Source: Alopecurus myosuroides
Lineage: Eukaryota > Streptophyta > Magnoliopsida > Poales > Poaceae
DNA length: 64,000 nucleotides
Direction: 5' to 3'
Assembly: GCA_028641055.1 (NCBI GenBank)
Contig: CM054060.1
Location: 311,536,949 to 311,600,948, forward strand
Position numbers and translations under genes: made by a program. Position 1 is the first letter of the stretch; every line of letters begins with the position of its first letter. This document shows positions 46,098 to 56,680 of the stretch, piece by piece. The notes under the pieces are model-generated. The model had not been told where the DNA came from and did no database searches. It saw nothing but the letters and a program-made list of their open reading frames with translations.

Positions 46098-49000
46098 ATG
46101 GCGACGCCGACTCCCGCTGCCGGCGGCGGCTACCCTCTCGGCGGCGACCCTGGCGGCGACTCTGGCTGCGGTGGCCCATCCCGGAGAACTGGATTTGTAG
46201 GCGATGCACACGTCGGCGCACAAGGACTGTGCCCGCCCCCGTCCTCTCCTCCACTCGGCGAGGTGTCCCTGGAGCGCTCAACGGCGGCTGGGCTCGCGGC
46301 GTTCGAGTCCTTGAAGGCGCAGACAGGCGAGCAGTGGGCACCCCTATTCAAGGGCGACATCATGCAGTGAGTACTTTCTCTCTCCTCTATCTCTTCGTGT
46401 TGCTATAAATTAGTAGGACAGTGGCTAGATTAGTAGGACTGTGGCTGGATTGGTAGTGTTAGGTAGAGATCTCTGTTAGGTACTGATTTAGGGGTTGGAT
46501 TAGTACTATATGAATCCTAATTTCTGAATCCTAATTTCTGAATCTAGGGTTTAGGCCACCTCTGTTAGTGTTTTTTCCGAATATAGGGCTACTATTGTTA
46601 CTGAATATGTGCTTAGTATTGCTGGTAGTGGCTAAAAATATTGGTGTTGTGCTTAATATTGGTGTATCTTCGGTAAAATTATTTTTAGGTGTCTAAAATG
46701 AATTTTCATGTGCAGAATGGATGATGAGATATGGGAAATTTGGTTTTATTTCCCTGGTGGAGACAATGTAGAGAGGTTCAGTTGCAGGAGTGACATTACA
46801 TTGAACAATTTGATGACCATGATTGAAGAACATGGGTTTGGATATGAAAATAGTCTGTATATGTTAGGGAAAGGGGGGCAGGATTTGCAGGAATGGAAGT
46901 TGTTGACAACATTATAAAAGTGCAGGAAATGCTTGCCTTATTTGAGGATGACAAGGTGCTCCATTTTACTGTACTGAAGGACAATGCAACAATACCATCT
47001 GGACTGAACATGGTGGAAGTGCAACCAGAGCTTCTTCCTGAGGAAGTTAAACTATGTGTGGACAAGGAAGGAGTGGCACATATAAGTGAGGATGAATGCT
47101 TCATGCCAGTTGCAATTGATGTTTCAGATGTTCTATTCATTGGTACTCGGCAGAGCTGTAACATGGCTAAGGGAAAAAAACAGTAGTTGGGTATGAGGTA
47201 CCTGTTGATGTCCTGGACTCCGATGATGATGAATTGATGTTTGACATGGGTGAGTATAGGCCTGCTGAAGATGATGCAGCATTAGCAGAGCAGCTAGAAT
47301 TAGTGGAAAATTTCAAGAGGGCCAGGGAAAAGGGCAAAGAAGCTGAAGAACAACTACTCAAGAAGCAAAAGAAGGATTCTTCAGTACACTTTGAAGGTGA
47401 CACAGATGTAGAAGAGTTTTATTCTGGAGAGGAAGAGTCAGAGCATGAGGAAGTGTGTGAAGAGGATTTTCTTTCAAGCAAGAAGATTATTCTGCATCCA
47501 GGGCCATCAACAAGGTCTCATCATGAGCCTGAAGGTGAAGAAGATTGTTTCTTTATGCCTTCAAGTGATGAGGAGTGCAGCTCTGATGGTTTGGCTGGGA
47601 GTGACAATGATGGATGTGTAAGCAAGTTTGTCCTGGCTAGTGGCAGGAAAAGGAGGCTCAAGAAGTTGAAGAAGAGATTATACTATGATCCAGATAGGGA
47701 AGATGCCCATGATCAGTTTGCCATCAAGTTATGCTTTAAAGATGTGTACCAGTTCAGAGTAGCTCTGAGGAACTATCGCATTGCTCAGCTAAGGAATTTT
47801 AGTTATCACAGGAACAATAGCGATATGATTATTGCTAAATGCAGTGGGGAAGGTTATCCATTCATGCTTACTGCTTCTATAATAGCTCATGAGAAAACTT
47901 GCTGCATAAGAAAATTCAAACCCCTCCACACTTGCATGCCCCATGGAGAGAACACCAAGGTGTCAATAAATTGGTTTGCAAGTCACTCTGGGCAAGAAAT
48001 TAGAGCAAATCCTAACACTACTGTTCACACACTGATTGACAATGCAAAGCGGAAATTTGGAGTGGAAGTGCCAAAGAGCAAAGCTTACAGAGCTAGAAGG
48101 AAGGCATTCAATAAAGTGATTGGTGACAAGAATAAATAGTACACAAGGCTGAGAGATTACCTGCAAGCTATCTTGGACACAAATCCAGGTAGCAGGTGCA
48201 TTGTTACAACCAAGGAGGTGCTGGGACACCCTAGTATGAATCCAAGATTTCACAGACTTTTCATTTGTCTAAATGCTTCCAAGCAAGGTTTTATTAATGG
48301 ATGCAGGCCTTTCTTAGGTAAGATATGGCTTAATATATGATATAGCATTGTAGGCTACCACAATAGGTTGTTCAATGTTTTTAATATGCTTATTATTGCT
48401 GGCCTAGATGGATGTTTCATCAAATTGAGAACAGGTCAACAAATACTGGCTGCAACTGGGAGAGATGGGAATAACAACATTTATCCAATTGCAGACAAAC
48501 AAGGTACTGTTAGATGGTTATGGTTTTTAACCCAGCTTAAATATTGCATTGGAGAAGCAGGAAAATTTGGCACTTACACAATTATATCTGACAGGCAAAA
48601 GGTACATAAGATAGAAAAATGCTAGCTGGTTTCTCACATGTTTCAATTGTGTGATACATAATTTTCTTGTTTGCTAAGATAGTGCTAACTGTTTTGTTTC
48701 CAATTTTTTCCAGGGTTTGCTGAAAGCAATAGGGCATGTTTTCCCTAATTCTCCAAGCAGATATTGCCTTAGGCATATCTTTGCCAATTTTGAGAGGGCA
48801 GGGTTTAAAGGAACAGATCTTAAGAAAAAACATGTTTGGGGCTAGCTATTCCTACATTAAGAGTGGGTTTGACAAGTGTATGGAAGCCATGAAGAGTGAT
48901 TGTGAGCCAGCCTATAATTGGCTAATGCAGATTCCTGTTGAAGCATGGGCTAGGCATGCCTTTGACACTGCAAGACAGATCTAGTGGTGAACAACCTTAG

Positions 49001-50216
49001 TGAAGTGTTCAATAGGATGATATTAGATGTCAGGAACAAGCCAATTCAAACAATGATTGATGGCATAAAGGACAAGCTTATGGTGAAATATAGTGGGACA
49101 AGAGAGAAAGCAGAGAACACTAGATGGGAGATCACACCTTTCTACTCTAAGCAGTTAGAAATTGCCAAAAAGTTTTCTAGGGAATGCAGGGCTAAGAATG
49201 CAGACATTGGTCTGTGGCAAGTTAGCACCACTGGGACTACAGTACATGCAGTTGACCTGAGAGCAAGAACATGTGGTTGCAGAAAGTGGGATGTAACTGG
49301 AATCCCTTGAAGCCATGCAATCTCTGTAATAGTAGAGCTCAAGCAACATCCAGAAGACTATGTGCATGATTTTTTCAAAAAACCAATGTACAAGGAAGCC
49401 TTCAAGTATGTTGTTTACCCTGTTCCTGGAGCTGAGGATTGGCCTAAAACCAACACAAGATATATTGAGCCTCCTGTCTTCAAAGAAGGCCCTGGCAGAA
49501 AACAAACAGTAAGGAGGAAAGGCCCTGGTGAGGTGCCAGCTCCTAGGGACACTTCAAGGATGGCTAGTATCACTTGCAGGAACTGCAACCTAGTGGGTCA
49601 TAGGTACCTTAACTGTCCAAAACAGTTAAGGCCAGAGCTACAACTTAGAAAACAAGGGCACATGGTTAGTTACTCTATTTTTGTTTTCATTGCACTCATT
49701 GCTTCAGCAGGAACTAACATTTTTTTCTACCAGTCAACTAGGGAGGAGGCCTCTACATCACAGAGTACTTCTGCTGCACCAGCTACTCCTGCTCCACCAG
49801 TTCCAGCAGCTCCAGCAGAAAGGGCACCAAGAGGTAGTGCTGATAGCTCTACCCCTGCAAGGGCACCAAATCCTTCTCCAAGTGCAGGTGCAGTTTCAGG
49901 TGCTGCTGAAAGTTCCAGGCCTTCCTATGCACCAAGGGCAGCAAGTCCTTCTCCAAGTTCAAGTGTTGTATCAGGTGCTTCTGAAAGTTCCAGGCCTTCC
50001 TCTGCACCAAGCGCACCATTTTCTGCCCCAAGAAGTGTTCATGATGAACCAGCAACTAGAAGGGTCAGCACCAGGACAAGTAAGAGGACAGGGAGGATGG
50101 AGAGTTATTTGAATGCAGGGAAGGCTTCCTCATATAAGAAATGTGGTGAAAAGAATGTGGTGAAAACAGGACAGGGAGGAAGACACAGAGGAGGACAGGG
50201 AGAACAACAGGTTTAG
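46098..50216 (+). pseudogene. MuDR-family transposase, five exons, inactivated
   Basis: Splice sites give exons 46098-46366, 46716-48317, 48408-48601, 48714-49664 and 49734-50216. In order: an acidic N-terminal region, a MuDR DNA-binding domain (a LRNFSYHRNNSDMIIAKC stretch), the MULE transposase core, a SWIM zinc finger (TCGCRKWDVTGIP), a CCHC knuckle (CRNCNLVGHRYLNC) and a Ser/Pro/Ala-rich basic tail. The catalytic D, D and E contexts are visible: LDGCFIK across the exon 2/3 junction, IISDRQK, and NNLSEVFN. Defects: shifts in a G6 run (46873-46878), an A7 run (47174-47180), an A6 run (48825-48830) and near 48970; TAG at 48137-48139; and TGA at 49308-49310, exactly at the third SWIM cysteine. 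The enzyme would bind the TIRs and cut and paste the element. Confidence 0.9.
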
Positions 50217-50493
50217 GTTCTGGATGAAGACAATGTGGTGAAAAGAATTGTGGTTTGCCTATTGTGATGTTTAAGACTATGTTTTAATCTGTTTGGGACT
50301 ACTCTATGTTCCTGTTTCTGTAAGACTATGCACCAGTTTGTGTAAGACTATGTTCTATTTTGATGTTTAAGACTATGTTTAAATTTGTGTTGTTATCTGG
50401 TTCACATCATTCTGGCATTATTCATTTTTATAGTTATTATGGCATTATTTAAATTTGTAAGACTATTTTCTGATAGTTATAAAGCAATAGATC
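50217..50493 (+). other. MULE transposase 3' region
   Basis: AT-rich non-coding DNA with four copies of a TAAGACTATG/TTAAGACTATGTT motif, probably the 3' untranslated region. No clear poly(A) signal is singled out. Confidence 0.5.
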
Positions 50494-51515
50494 ACCTATT
50501 TTAACTACTAGAAAATAGTTCCGAGAAACCCCGGGGTTCATCGACAACCCTAAGACACCCTATTTTAACTACTAAAAAATAGTGCCGAGAAACCCCGGGG
50601 TTCATCGACAACCCTAAGCCACCCTATTTTAACTACTAAAAAATAGAGCCGAGGAACCCCGGGGTTCATCGACAACCCTAGGCCACCTATTTTAACTACT
50701 AGAAAATATTTGTCGATGAACCCCGGGGTTCACCGACAACCCTAAGACACCCTATTTTAACTACTAAAAAATAGTGTCGAGAAACCCCGGGGTTCATCGA
50801 CAAGCCTAAGCCACCCTATTTTAACTACTAAAAAATAGTGCCGGGAAACCCCGGGGTTCATCGACAACCCTAGGCCACCTATTTTAACAATTAGAAAATA
50901 GTTGTCGATGAACCCCGGGGTTCACCGACAACCCTAAGCCACCCTATTTTAACTACTAGAAAATAGTGTCGAGAAACCCCGTGGTTCATCGACAACCCTA
51001 AGCCACCCTATTTTAAATACTAAAAAATAGTGTCGGGAAACCCCGGGGTTCATCGACAACCCTAGGCCACCTGTTTTAACAATTAGAAAATAGTTGTCGA
51101 TGAACCCCGGGGTTCATCGACAACCCTAACACACCCTATTTGAACTACTAGAAAATAGTGCCGAGAAACCCCAGGTTCATCGACAACCCTAAGCCACCCT
51201 ATTTTAAATACTAAAAAATAGTGTCGGGAAACCCCCGGGGTTCATCGACAACCCTAGGCCACCTATTTTAACAATTAGAAAATAGTTGTCGATGAACCCC
51301 GGGGTTCATCGACAACCCTAAGCCACCCTATTTGAACTACTAGAAAATAGTGCCGAGAAACCCCGGGGTTCATCGACAACCCTAAGCCACCCTATTTTAA
51401 CTACTAGAAAATAGTGCCGAGGAACCCCGGGGTTCATCGACAAACCTAGGTCACCCTATTTTAACTACTAGAAAGTGTCGATGAACCCCGGGGTTCATCG
51501 ACAACCCTAGGCCAT
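50494..51515. repeat. Palindromic minisatellite, about 64-bp unit, 16 copies
   Basis: Sixteen copies of a CCCCGGGGTTCATCGACAA core are spaced about 64 bp apart. Each unit joins two dyads: CTATTTT and GAAAATAG around an 8-base spacer, and a GAACCCCGGGGTTC palindrome. Where the unit reads GTTGTCGATG before the core (for example 50709, 50902, 51093 and 51286), the second dyad is a perfect 30-bp palindrome. The array lies between the 3' ends of the two convergent MULE genes. Confidence 0.93.
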
Positions 51516-51812
51516 CTATGAAAACATCCAAAAAAATGCACAAATAATTTGTACCACAAATATTGTTACACTCCAACTAATTGTCAATCATCCACAACAG
51601 AAGTTCAATAAAATCCATACAACCACTAATTCAACCACACAGATGATAAATTCACAGCAGAACCAGGTCCACAATTAACTAACTTGTCTTAGCAGTACAA
51701 CAACATCAGAAATAGGTCCAGAATTAAAATGCAACACAAAGTCATTGCTTACAACATCACATAGTTGAACACAACACTGCCATTCCAGCTAACATAACTC
51801 CCTGCACTCACA
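51516..51812 (-). other. 3' region of the MULE companion gene
   Basis: AT-rich DNA beyond the stop codon of the minus-strand gene, probably its 3' untranslated region. Minus-strand AATAAA-like stretches are not obvious. Nothing else recognised. Confidence 0.4.
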
Positions 51813-53138
51813 TCACTCATCACAGATGGACTTGATTGTCTTCAGCTTCTCCTTGTTTTCATCACTAACTTTGAGCAGGTCAAAGATTATGTACTCAATC
51901 TTCTTCTTCTCTTCCTTCAAAGTCTCTTTCTCTTCATCTCATTGCTTCTGCTTGTTCTTCGTCACCTCTGCATGAGTCATGTGCACATTCTTGCGTATTA
52001 GCAGTTCAGCCCTAAGAATTGACACTTCCTTCTTCAACTCCTCCATTTCATCCTCAGTATTTGCCATAATCTTTTTGTAGTTTTCAGCCATCACCCTCTT
52101 CTCGGTGTCTTCAACAAATTTCTTCACATCAGCCATAAGTTTGGCATAATCCTTCTCAGCCTTGTTTTTCTCAAAGAGAGTTCCTCAAACATCTTACCAT
52201 TTTTAATCTTGTCATCAATTCTGCCACTGTTGCTCTCTTCATACATTTGCCACAACCTACAAATAGCATGCTTCATACTTGGTGGCCACTCTCCGTCAAC
52301 CCAGGATACAAATCCACAGTTGTTCACTTGCTACAATGGCACAAGATGGCACAAAATGGTTCAGTTTCACAGTCTATTGATTAACAAAACAGAGAAATTA
52401 ACAACCACACTACTATGGCACAAAATGGTTTTGTTTTACGGTCTATTAGTTTTAACCTAACAGTACCTCTCCATGAAGTGGAGACAATTGAGCTAACCTA
52501 ACAGTTTTACAGTCTATTAATTAAGAAAACACTATGCATGAACTAGCATTATAATCCAGTAGAGATAGCACTTACATTAACAGTATGCATGAACTAGCAT
52601 TATAATCCAGACACACTACTATGGTTCAGTGGAATTGCACTGACATTAACAGGGAAATTAACCTAACAGTATGCATTAACACAGTAAAACACTGACAGTA
52701 GCTTTCCATTAACAGAGTAATACACTCACACTAACCTAACAGTAGCTCTACACTAACAGAGTTATACACTGACACTAGCTACAAATCGAGCGAGCTTTGA
52801 ACTTATGTTTGCAACTGAGCACATGTGGAATCGCATGCCAGTGTCAGACCCACCAAATGCCACACACCTTTGTGGCATGAGCTTGTGCCCGCGGCACACC
52901 TCGGTGCAACCCACCGCTAGACCATTGAAATTGGGGTCTTCGATCGTATCAGGCGCATAATCAGCCTCCACGACGTCCTATAGAAGCACAAAATCGAATG
53001 AATCTTCAAATCAGCCAACAAATCGAAGCAAAATCGAAAATCCCCAAATCGGAGAGAGCCAAACCCTAACCCTAGGAAATTGGAGAAACTTACCGATAGC
53101 ACTTCTGTCTCCGACCACTCGTCGTCCCAGCTTGGCAT
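51813..53138 (-). pseudogene. MULE companion gene: putative GRF-type zinc finger plus coiled coil
   Basis: Three minus-strand exons are supported by splice sites: 53138-53094 (MPSWDDEWSETEVLS, donor TCG|GTAAG), 52977-52816 (acceptor TATAG, donor TCA|GTTGC) and 52330-51813 (acceptor TTGTAG). Exons 2 and 3 encode a C-x(n)-H-x(n)-C...C pattern around RGHKLMPQRCVAFGG, MRFHMCS and NNCGFVSWVDGEWP. This fits a GRF zinc finger, a nucleic-acid-binding domain. It is followed by about 100 residues of Lys/Glu-rich heptad-like coiled coil. A one-base shift near 52178 and a TGA at 51939-51941 interrupt it. The gene starts just inside the right TIR and faces the transposase gene. A role as a transposition helper is inferred from position, by analogy with mudrB. 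Confidence 0.7.
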
Positions 53139-53307
53139 TGCGGCGGCGAACGACGAGGAAGAACGGGCGGCGGCGGCAATGTCTCGTCGACGGCGGCGGC
53201 GGCGGCGGCACGAGCTTATTCGCGGGAGAGAGGGGAGAGACTGAGCGGGGAAGATAACGAGCGGTGCACGACCGGTTAACGACCCGCGTCTGACAAATGG
53301 GCCCCGC

Positions 53308-53530
53308 ATACGGCCGTTAACGGCAGCTCACGGTCGTCTCCCACCGATTCCACGTCAGCACCTCCTGGTGGGCCCCGCGTGTCAGTTCCAGCGTCAATTG
53401 GCTTCAAATCGACTTTTAGCGCGAATTGCAAAAAATCTGCACAATAGTGGTGGTTTTTTAGGAAATAAACGTAAAGTGGTGGTTTTTCGGAATTTAGGCA
53501 GAAATGTGGTGGGTTTATGCTATTATCTCT
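53308..53530 (-). repeat. MULE right terminal inverted repeat
   Basis: Inverted copy of 45795-46014, ending GCTATTATCTCT. It lies about 170 bp upstream of the minus-strand companion gene and probably drives it. Confidence 0.9.
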
Positions 53531-53539
53531 GATTTTATA

Positions 53540-53990
53540 CAAATTGACCTCTCCCTGTTTTTATTCGAGTTGGAGATTGATAATATTTTATAAAACAAGC
53601 CATGTTTGCAGACATTAGTTTCTATATTCTGATTGATCGATGTCCCTGAAGACGATTTCAGTGACGTATGGTTGCCAAGGGAATTAATTATGGACTTTGT
53701 GCACTACTGTTACCTGCCAAGCAATAACACCGGTGCCACTATGAGAGCTAGCAACTAGCATGACTATATATGACAAGCATCAAGAGTTAGCCAACATTGG
53801 TATGGCTTGCGTCTTCTTTGTTTGGTTAGGCCTTGGGTTTGGCGATACTCCAGGCAACATAAATATATAGATTTGAATGACTTTAAGGAGAGAGTAAGCT
53901 AGAACTATAGCAGTAGAAAAATGGAGGAGCTGGTATTCATAAAGCTTCTAGATCATATGGGAACAGGAGACTTTGGGAAGAAATAACTAT
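53540..53990 (+). repeat. Dispersed low-copy repeat, copy 3
   Basis: This has the same order of landmarks as copies 1 and 2: GTTTGCAGACATTAGTTTC, GATTGATCGATGTCC, TTCAGTGACGTATGGTTG, ATGAGAGCTAGCAACTAGC, GACAAGCATCAAGAGTTAG, GCGATACTCCAGGCAACAT, GTAGAAAAATGGAGGA, GGGAACAGGAGACTTTGGGA. It begins right after the MULE target duplication. Confidence 0.55.
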
Positions 53991-54222
53991 TTAGGCACAC
54001 GGCTGGCACGGGCAGCTTATTCGGATAAACTCCAAGCATTTTTATTGTAGTCAGGTTGATGAACACAATTGGTGGGAAGAAGGCCCATGAGTCGTGGCCA
54101 AATTCACCCACCAATCCTGGTTCTCTAGTGTTTTCTGCTTAACATTAATTACTTTTACTAACTATTCATTTAACCCTAGCAAATATGCCCCGTGCTTCTA
54201 CAAGGTGTTACTGCTGAATATA
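53991..54222. other. Unassigned DNA
   Basis: No gene or repeat recognised between the dispersed repeat and the Helitron-like terminus. Confidence 0.4.
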
Positions 54223-55947
54223 CTAGACGATACCCCGCGCGTTGCTGCGGGGATTCAATGCAGACAATGTAAAGCAGTTTAAATACACTATTGGTTGTTC
54301 AATGATATAAGAATTTGAAAATGGGCAATGGACAATATGTCAAATACAATTTTGACTGTTACGATCGTTAGAAACTATATTGGATATACTTTTGAACCAT
54401 ATAAATAATTTATGGCCTGATTGCATATATTACTTAGAAAATGAGAACAATTTTGATCACTACTGCAGTAATAAGGTGATTTATAAAAATCGCAGTTCTG
54501 GTCTGTTCTGATACAATTTCAATCACCATTCATTTGGTCGTATATTCCACGATCTCTTCTAGAAAGGAAAGAACGAACCAATGTAGTTGAGCTTCCAACA
54601 ATGCATCGTCAATATTGGTTCGTCAAAAGGTGCTTAAGGAAGTAGCAGGCATTCCAACAGAATTGACGATTGTTGTAAGAGACAACACATGAGCTACTGT
54701 CGGTCGGTGAACTTGTATAAACCTGCTATTCAAGTAAACAAAGACCAACGTAGGATCAAATTGCTTGATAAAAAATATCAACTTCGGGTAGGATAGGTGC
54801 AGGGCAGAAGTCTACAAATTGCTCACAATGAAGCTGAATGAAAATGCATCGGGAACGAATGAGTCACAAAATAGAAAGAAAGCAAAACTGAATATTTGAT
54901 TACACGAAACACAGAAGAAAGAAAAAAGAGTACGCAACTCTGGCTTTCGAACCGGATACTTTTTTCGAGTCTTGCAGGTGTTATCTCCGAGATAAAGACG
55001 CGGCTGGACCAACGATGATAAGCTATGTTGCCGGTCTGCAGGCTGCAGCATCGTCCTTATACATAGTACATGAACAGGGCGAGAAGAGGGCAAGAAACTA
55101 CGGCGCGCAGATATGACCCGCAACTGCATACTGCAGTGGAGAGAGACGACGGAATGGAGTGGCTTTCCTCTGCTTTAAGAGAGCAGATGATGTAATGCAC
55201 GCCACCGTAGGTTATGCTTGCTTGGAGGCACTGGTACATGATGAAGAGACGAATAGATCGGCAATTAAATCAATCAGTGTCTCGATCTCTTGCGTCAGTG
55301 GTGCGTGAGGCACTGGTACATGAAGAGACGAATAGATCGGCCGTGAAGAAGCGCACCGTGAAGAAGACGACCTTACATAAAAAAATAAAAACAAATCTAA
55401 TGGCCTGGTAGTGACTTGTCTTCACCAAATCGCAGCAAAATTAAGTCGAGCCGATGGGGTTACACTAGCCATAGTGGGAGTATCATAGCTAATATCATAT
55501 ATGCCATGCTGTCAAAAATCTGATGTGGCACATTAATTAATGAAGAAAGAGATGGTAGTGGTATCTACCTATGTTACGGTATCATAACTTATAAAACTAA
55601 ATATTTTATTAACAAGCAAATCTTGTTCACATACTTATATTAGGATTCTACAAAGCAATAAATAGTGTGTGGCTATGATACTACTATATGATACTATACA
55701 TTATAGGGATAGTATCATACGTTAGTATCATATGCATGATACTAATATATGATACTCCCCACTATGAGTAGTCTTATGCAAGCTGGAAAGTGGGAATTGA
55801 AGGCAACACCACACGCTTGGTCTGCATGCATGCAATGACGTGGACTCAGGTTGCATGATGCGAGTGATGTGGTGGGTTGCTGATGTGGCATAGCTGCATG
55901 TTGAGAGAAATACCTCTAGTGGGGTGTTCCTATTTAGATATAGAAGA
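54223..55947 (-). mobile_element. Candidate non-autonomous Helitron
   Basis: On the minus strand the left boundary reads a CCCCGC...GCGGGG hairpin, six bases, then CTAG, followed by a T in the flank: the 3' signature of Helitrons inserted between A and T. A matching 5' end would be TCTTCTATATCTAAATAG at 55947, preceded by A. No Rep/helicase gene is present. A Harbinger-type MITE is nested inside (55463-55773). The 3' end is well supported and the 5' end less so. Confidence 0.5.
55463..55773. mobile_element. Harbinger-like MITE
   Basis: This 311-bp element has inverted ends around ACTAGCCATAGTGGGAGTAT and GATACTCCCCACTATGAGTA, flanked by tta on both sides (55460-55462 and 55774-55776). It is AT-rich inside with repeated TGATACTA motifs, and has no coding capacity. 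Confidence 0.8.
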
Positions 55948-56680
55948 TTTTAGGCCATGAAGGATTTCATGAGTGGAAATTAGTTTTCCTAATGATATGA
56001 AGCATTCTTGCCAGGGACGCAACTACCGTCAATAGGGACGGGTCGTGCAACCATCATGAATAGCAGGTCTTTCTTGTTGCTGGTTGTCTTCCTACGGTTA
56101 ATAAATGTGTTTGCATTAGAATAAAATTGGGACATGGTTCCCGTTTAACCAATGGTTAGGTTAACCTGACCTAAAAAGAACCCAATGGGCCTAATGGTTA
56201 AACCAAAAATCCATTAGGTTATTTAGGTTGGATCCAAATTAACCAAAGATTTCTCTGTACATGTCTATCGGGTGATACCTCCGTGTGCTGGAGAGCGGCT
56301 TCTCTCTCGCGCCATCGCGCCGCGCTTTCTAGCCTGCCTCCAAGCCGTAGTCCCCGCGCCGCCCTGCAAGAGCAAGCACCTAACTGCCCCATGGTACATA
56401 TTCTCCTCAGCTCCGAAGCCCACAACACTGACGGTCATGAACCTTTGTCTTGTTTTTTGGACGTCCAAGTTGGCACCGACCATCTACGGTCCGCCTTCGA
56501 GGTTATTGCTAGGCCTCGTGTTCGTGTGCACTCTTGATGATGAGCACACCCCATTCCACCAGGCCCTACATCGATACAAGACAAGGTGAACTCACTCCTC
56601 TCTCTCTATATGCCTTCGGTGTCTTGGTGAATGGTGCGCTACCTCATGGAAATACCCTGTGTGTGCTCAGATTTGATCCA
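55948..56680. other. Unassigned DNA with a GC-rich patch
   Basis: A GC-rich patch at about 56270-56530 has overlapping open frames of 84-105 codons with no domain I recognise. The rest has no gene or repeat I can name. Confidence 0.4.

Larger units (their letters stand above)
45795..53530 (+). mobile_element. Mutator-like element (MULE) with two convergent genes
   Basis: This 7.7-kb element has terminal inverted repeats of about 220 bp (45795-46014 and 53308-53530). It is flanked by a 9-bp direct repeat gattttata (45786-45794 and 53531-53539), the Mutator-type duplication. Inside are a plus-strand MuDR-type transposase gene (46098-50216), a palindromic minisatellite (50494-51515) and a minus-strand gene for a putative GRF zinc-finger/coiled-coil protein (51813-53138). 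Both genes read inward from the TIRs, as mudrA and mudrB do in maize MuDR. Frameshifts and stops make this copy non-autonomous now. Confidence 0.92.

Noticed and set aside
46196..46363. Minus-strand frames over the first transposase exon
   Set aside because: Shadow of GC-rich exon 1. The plus strand has the matching splice donor and a continuing frame.
50494..51515. CRISPR-like array
   Set aside because: Whole units of about 64 bp repeat without unique spacers, in a plant transposon. It is a minisatellite.
56272..56589. 105-codon frame as a small gene
   Set aside because: The GC-rich patch has competing frames on both strands, no domain and no supporting signals.
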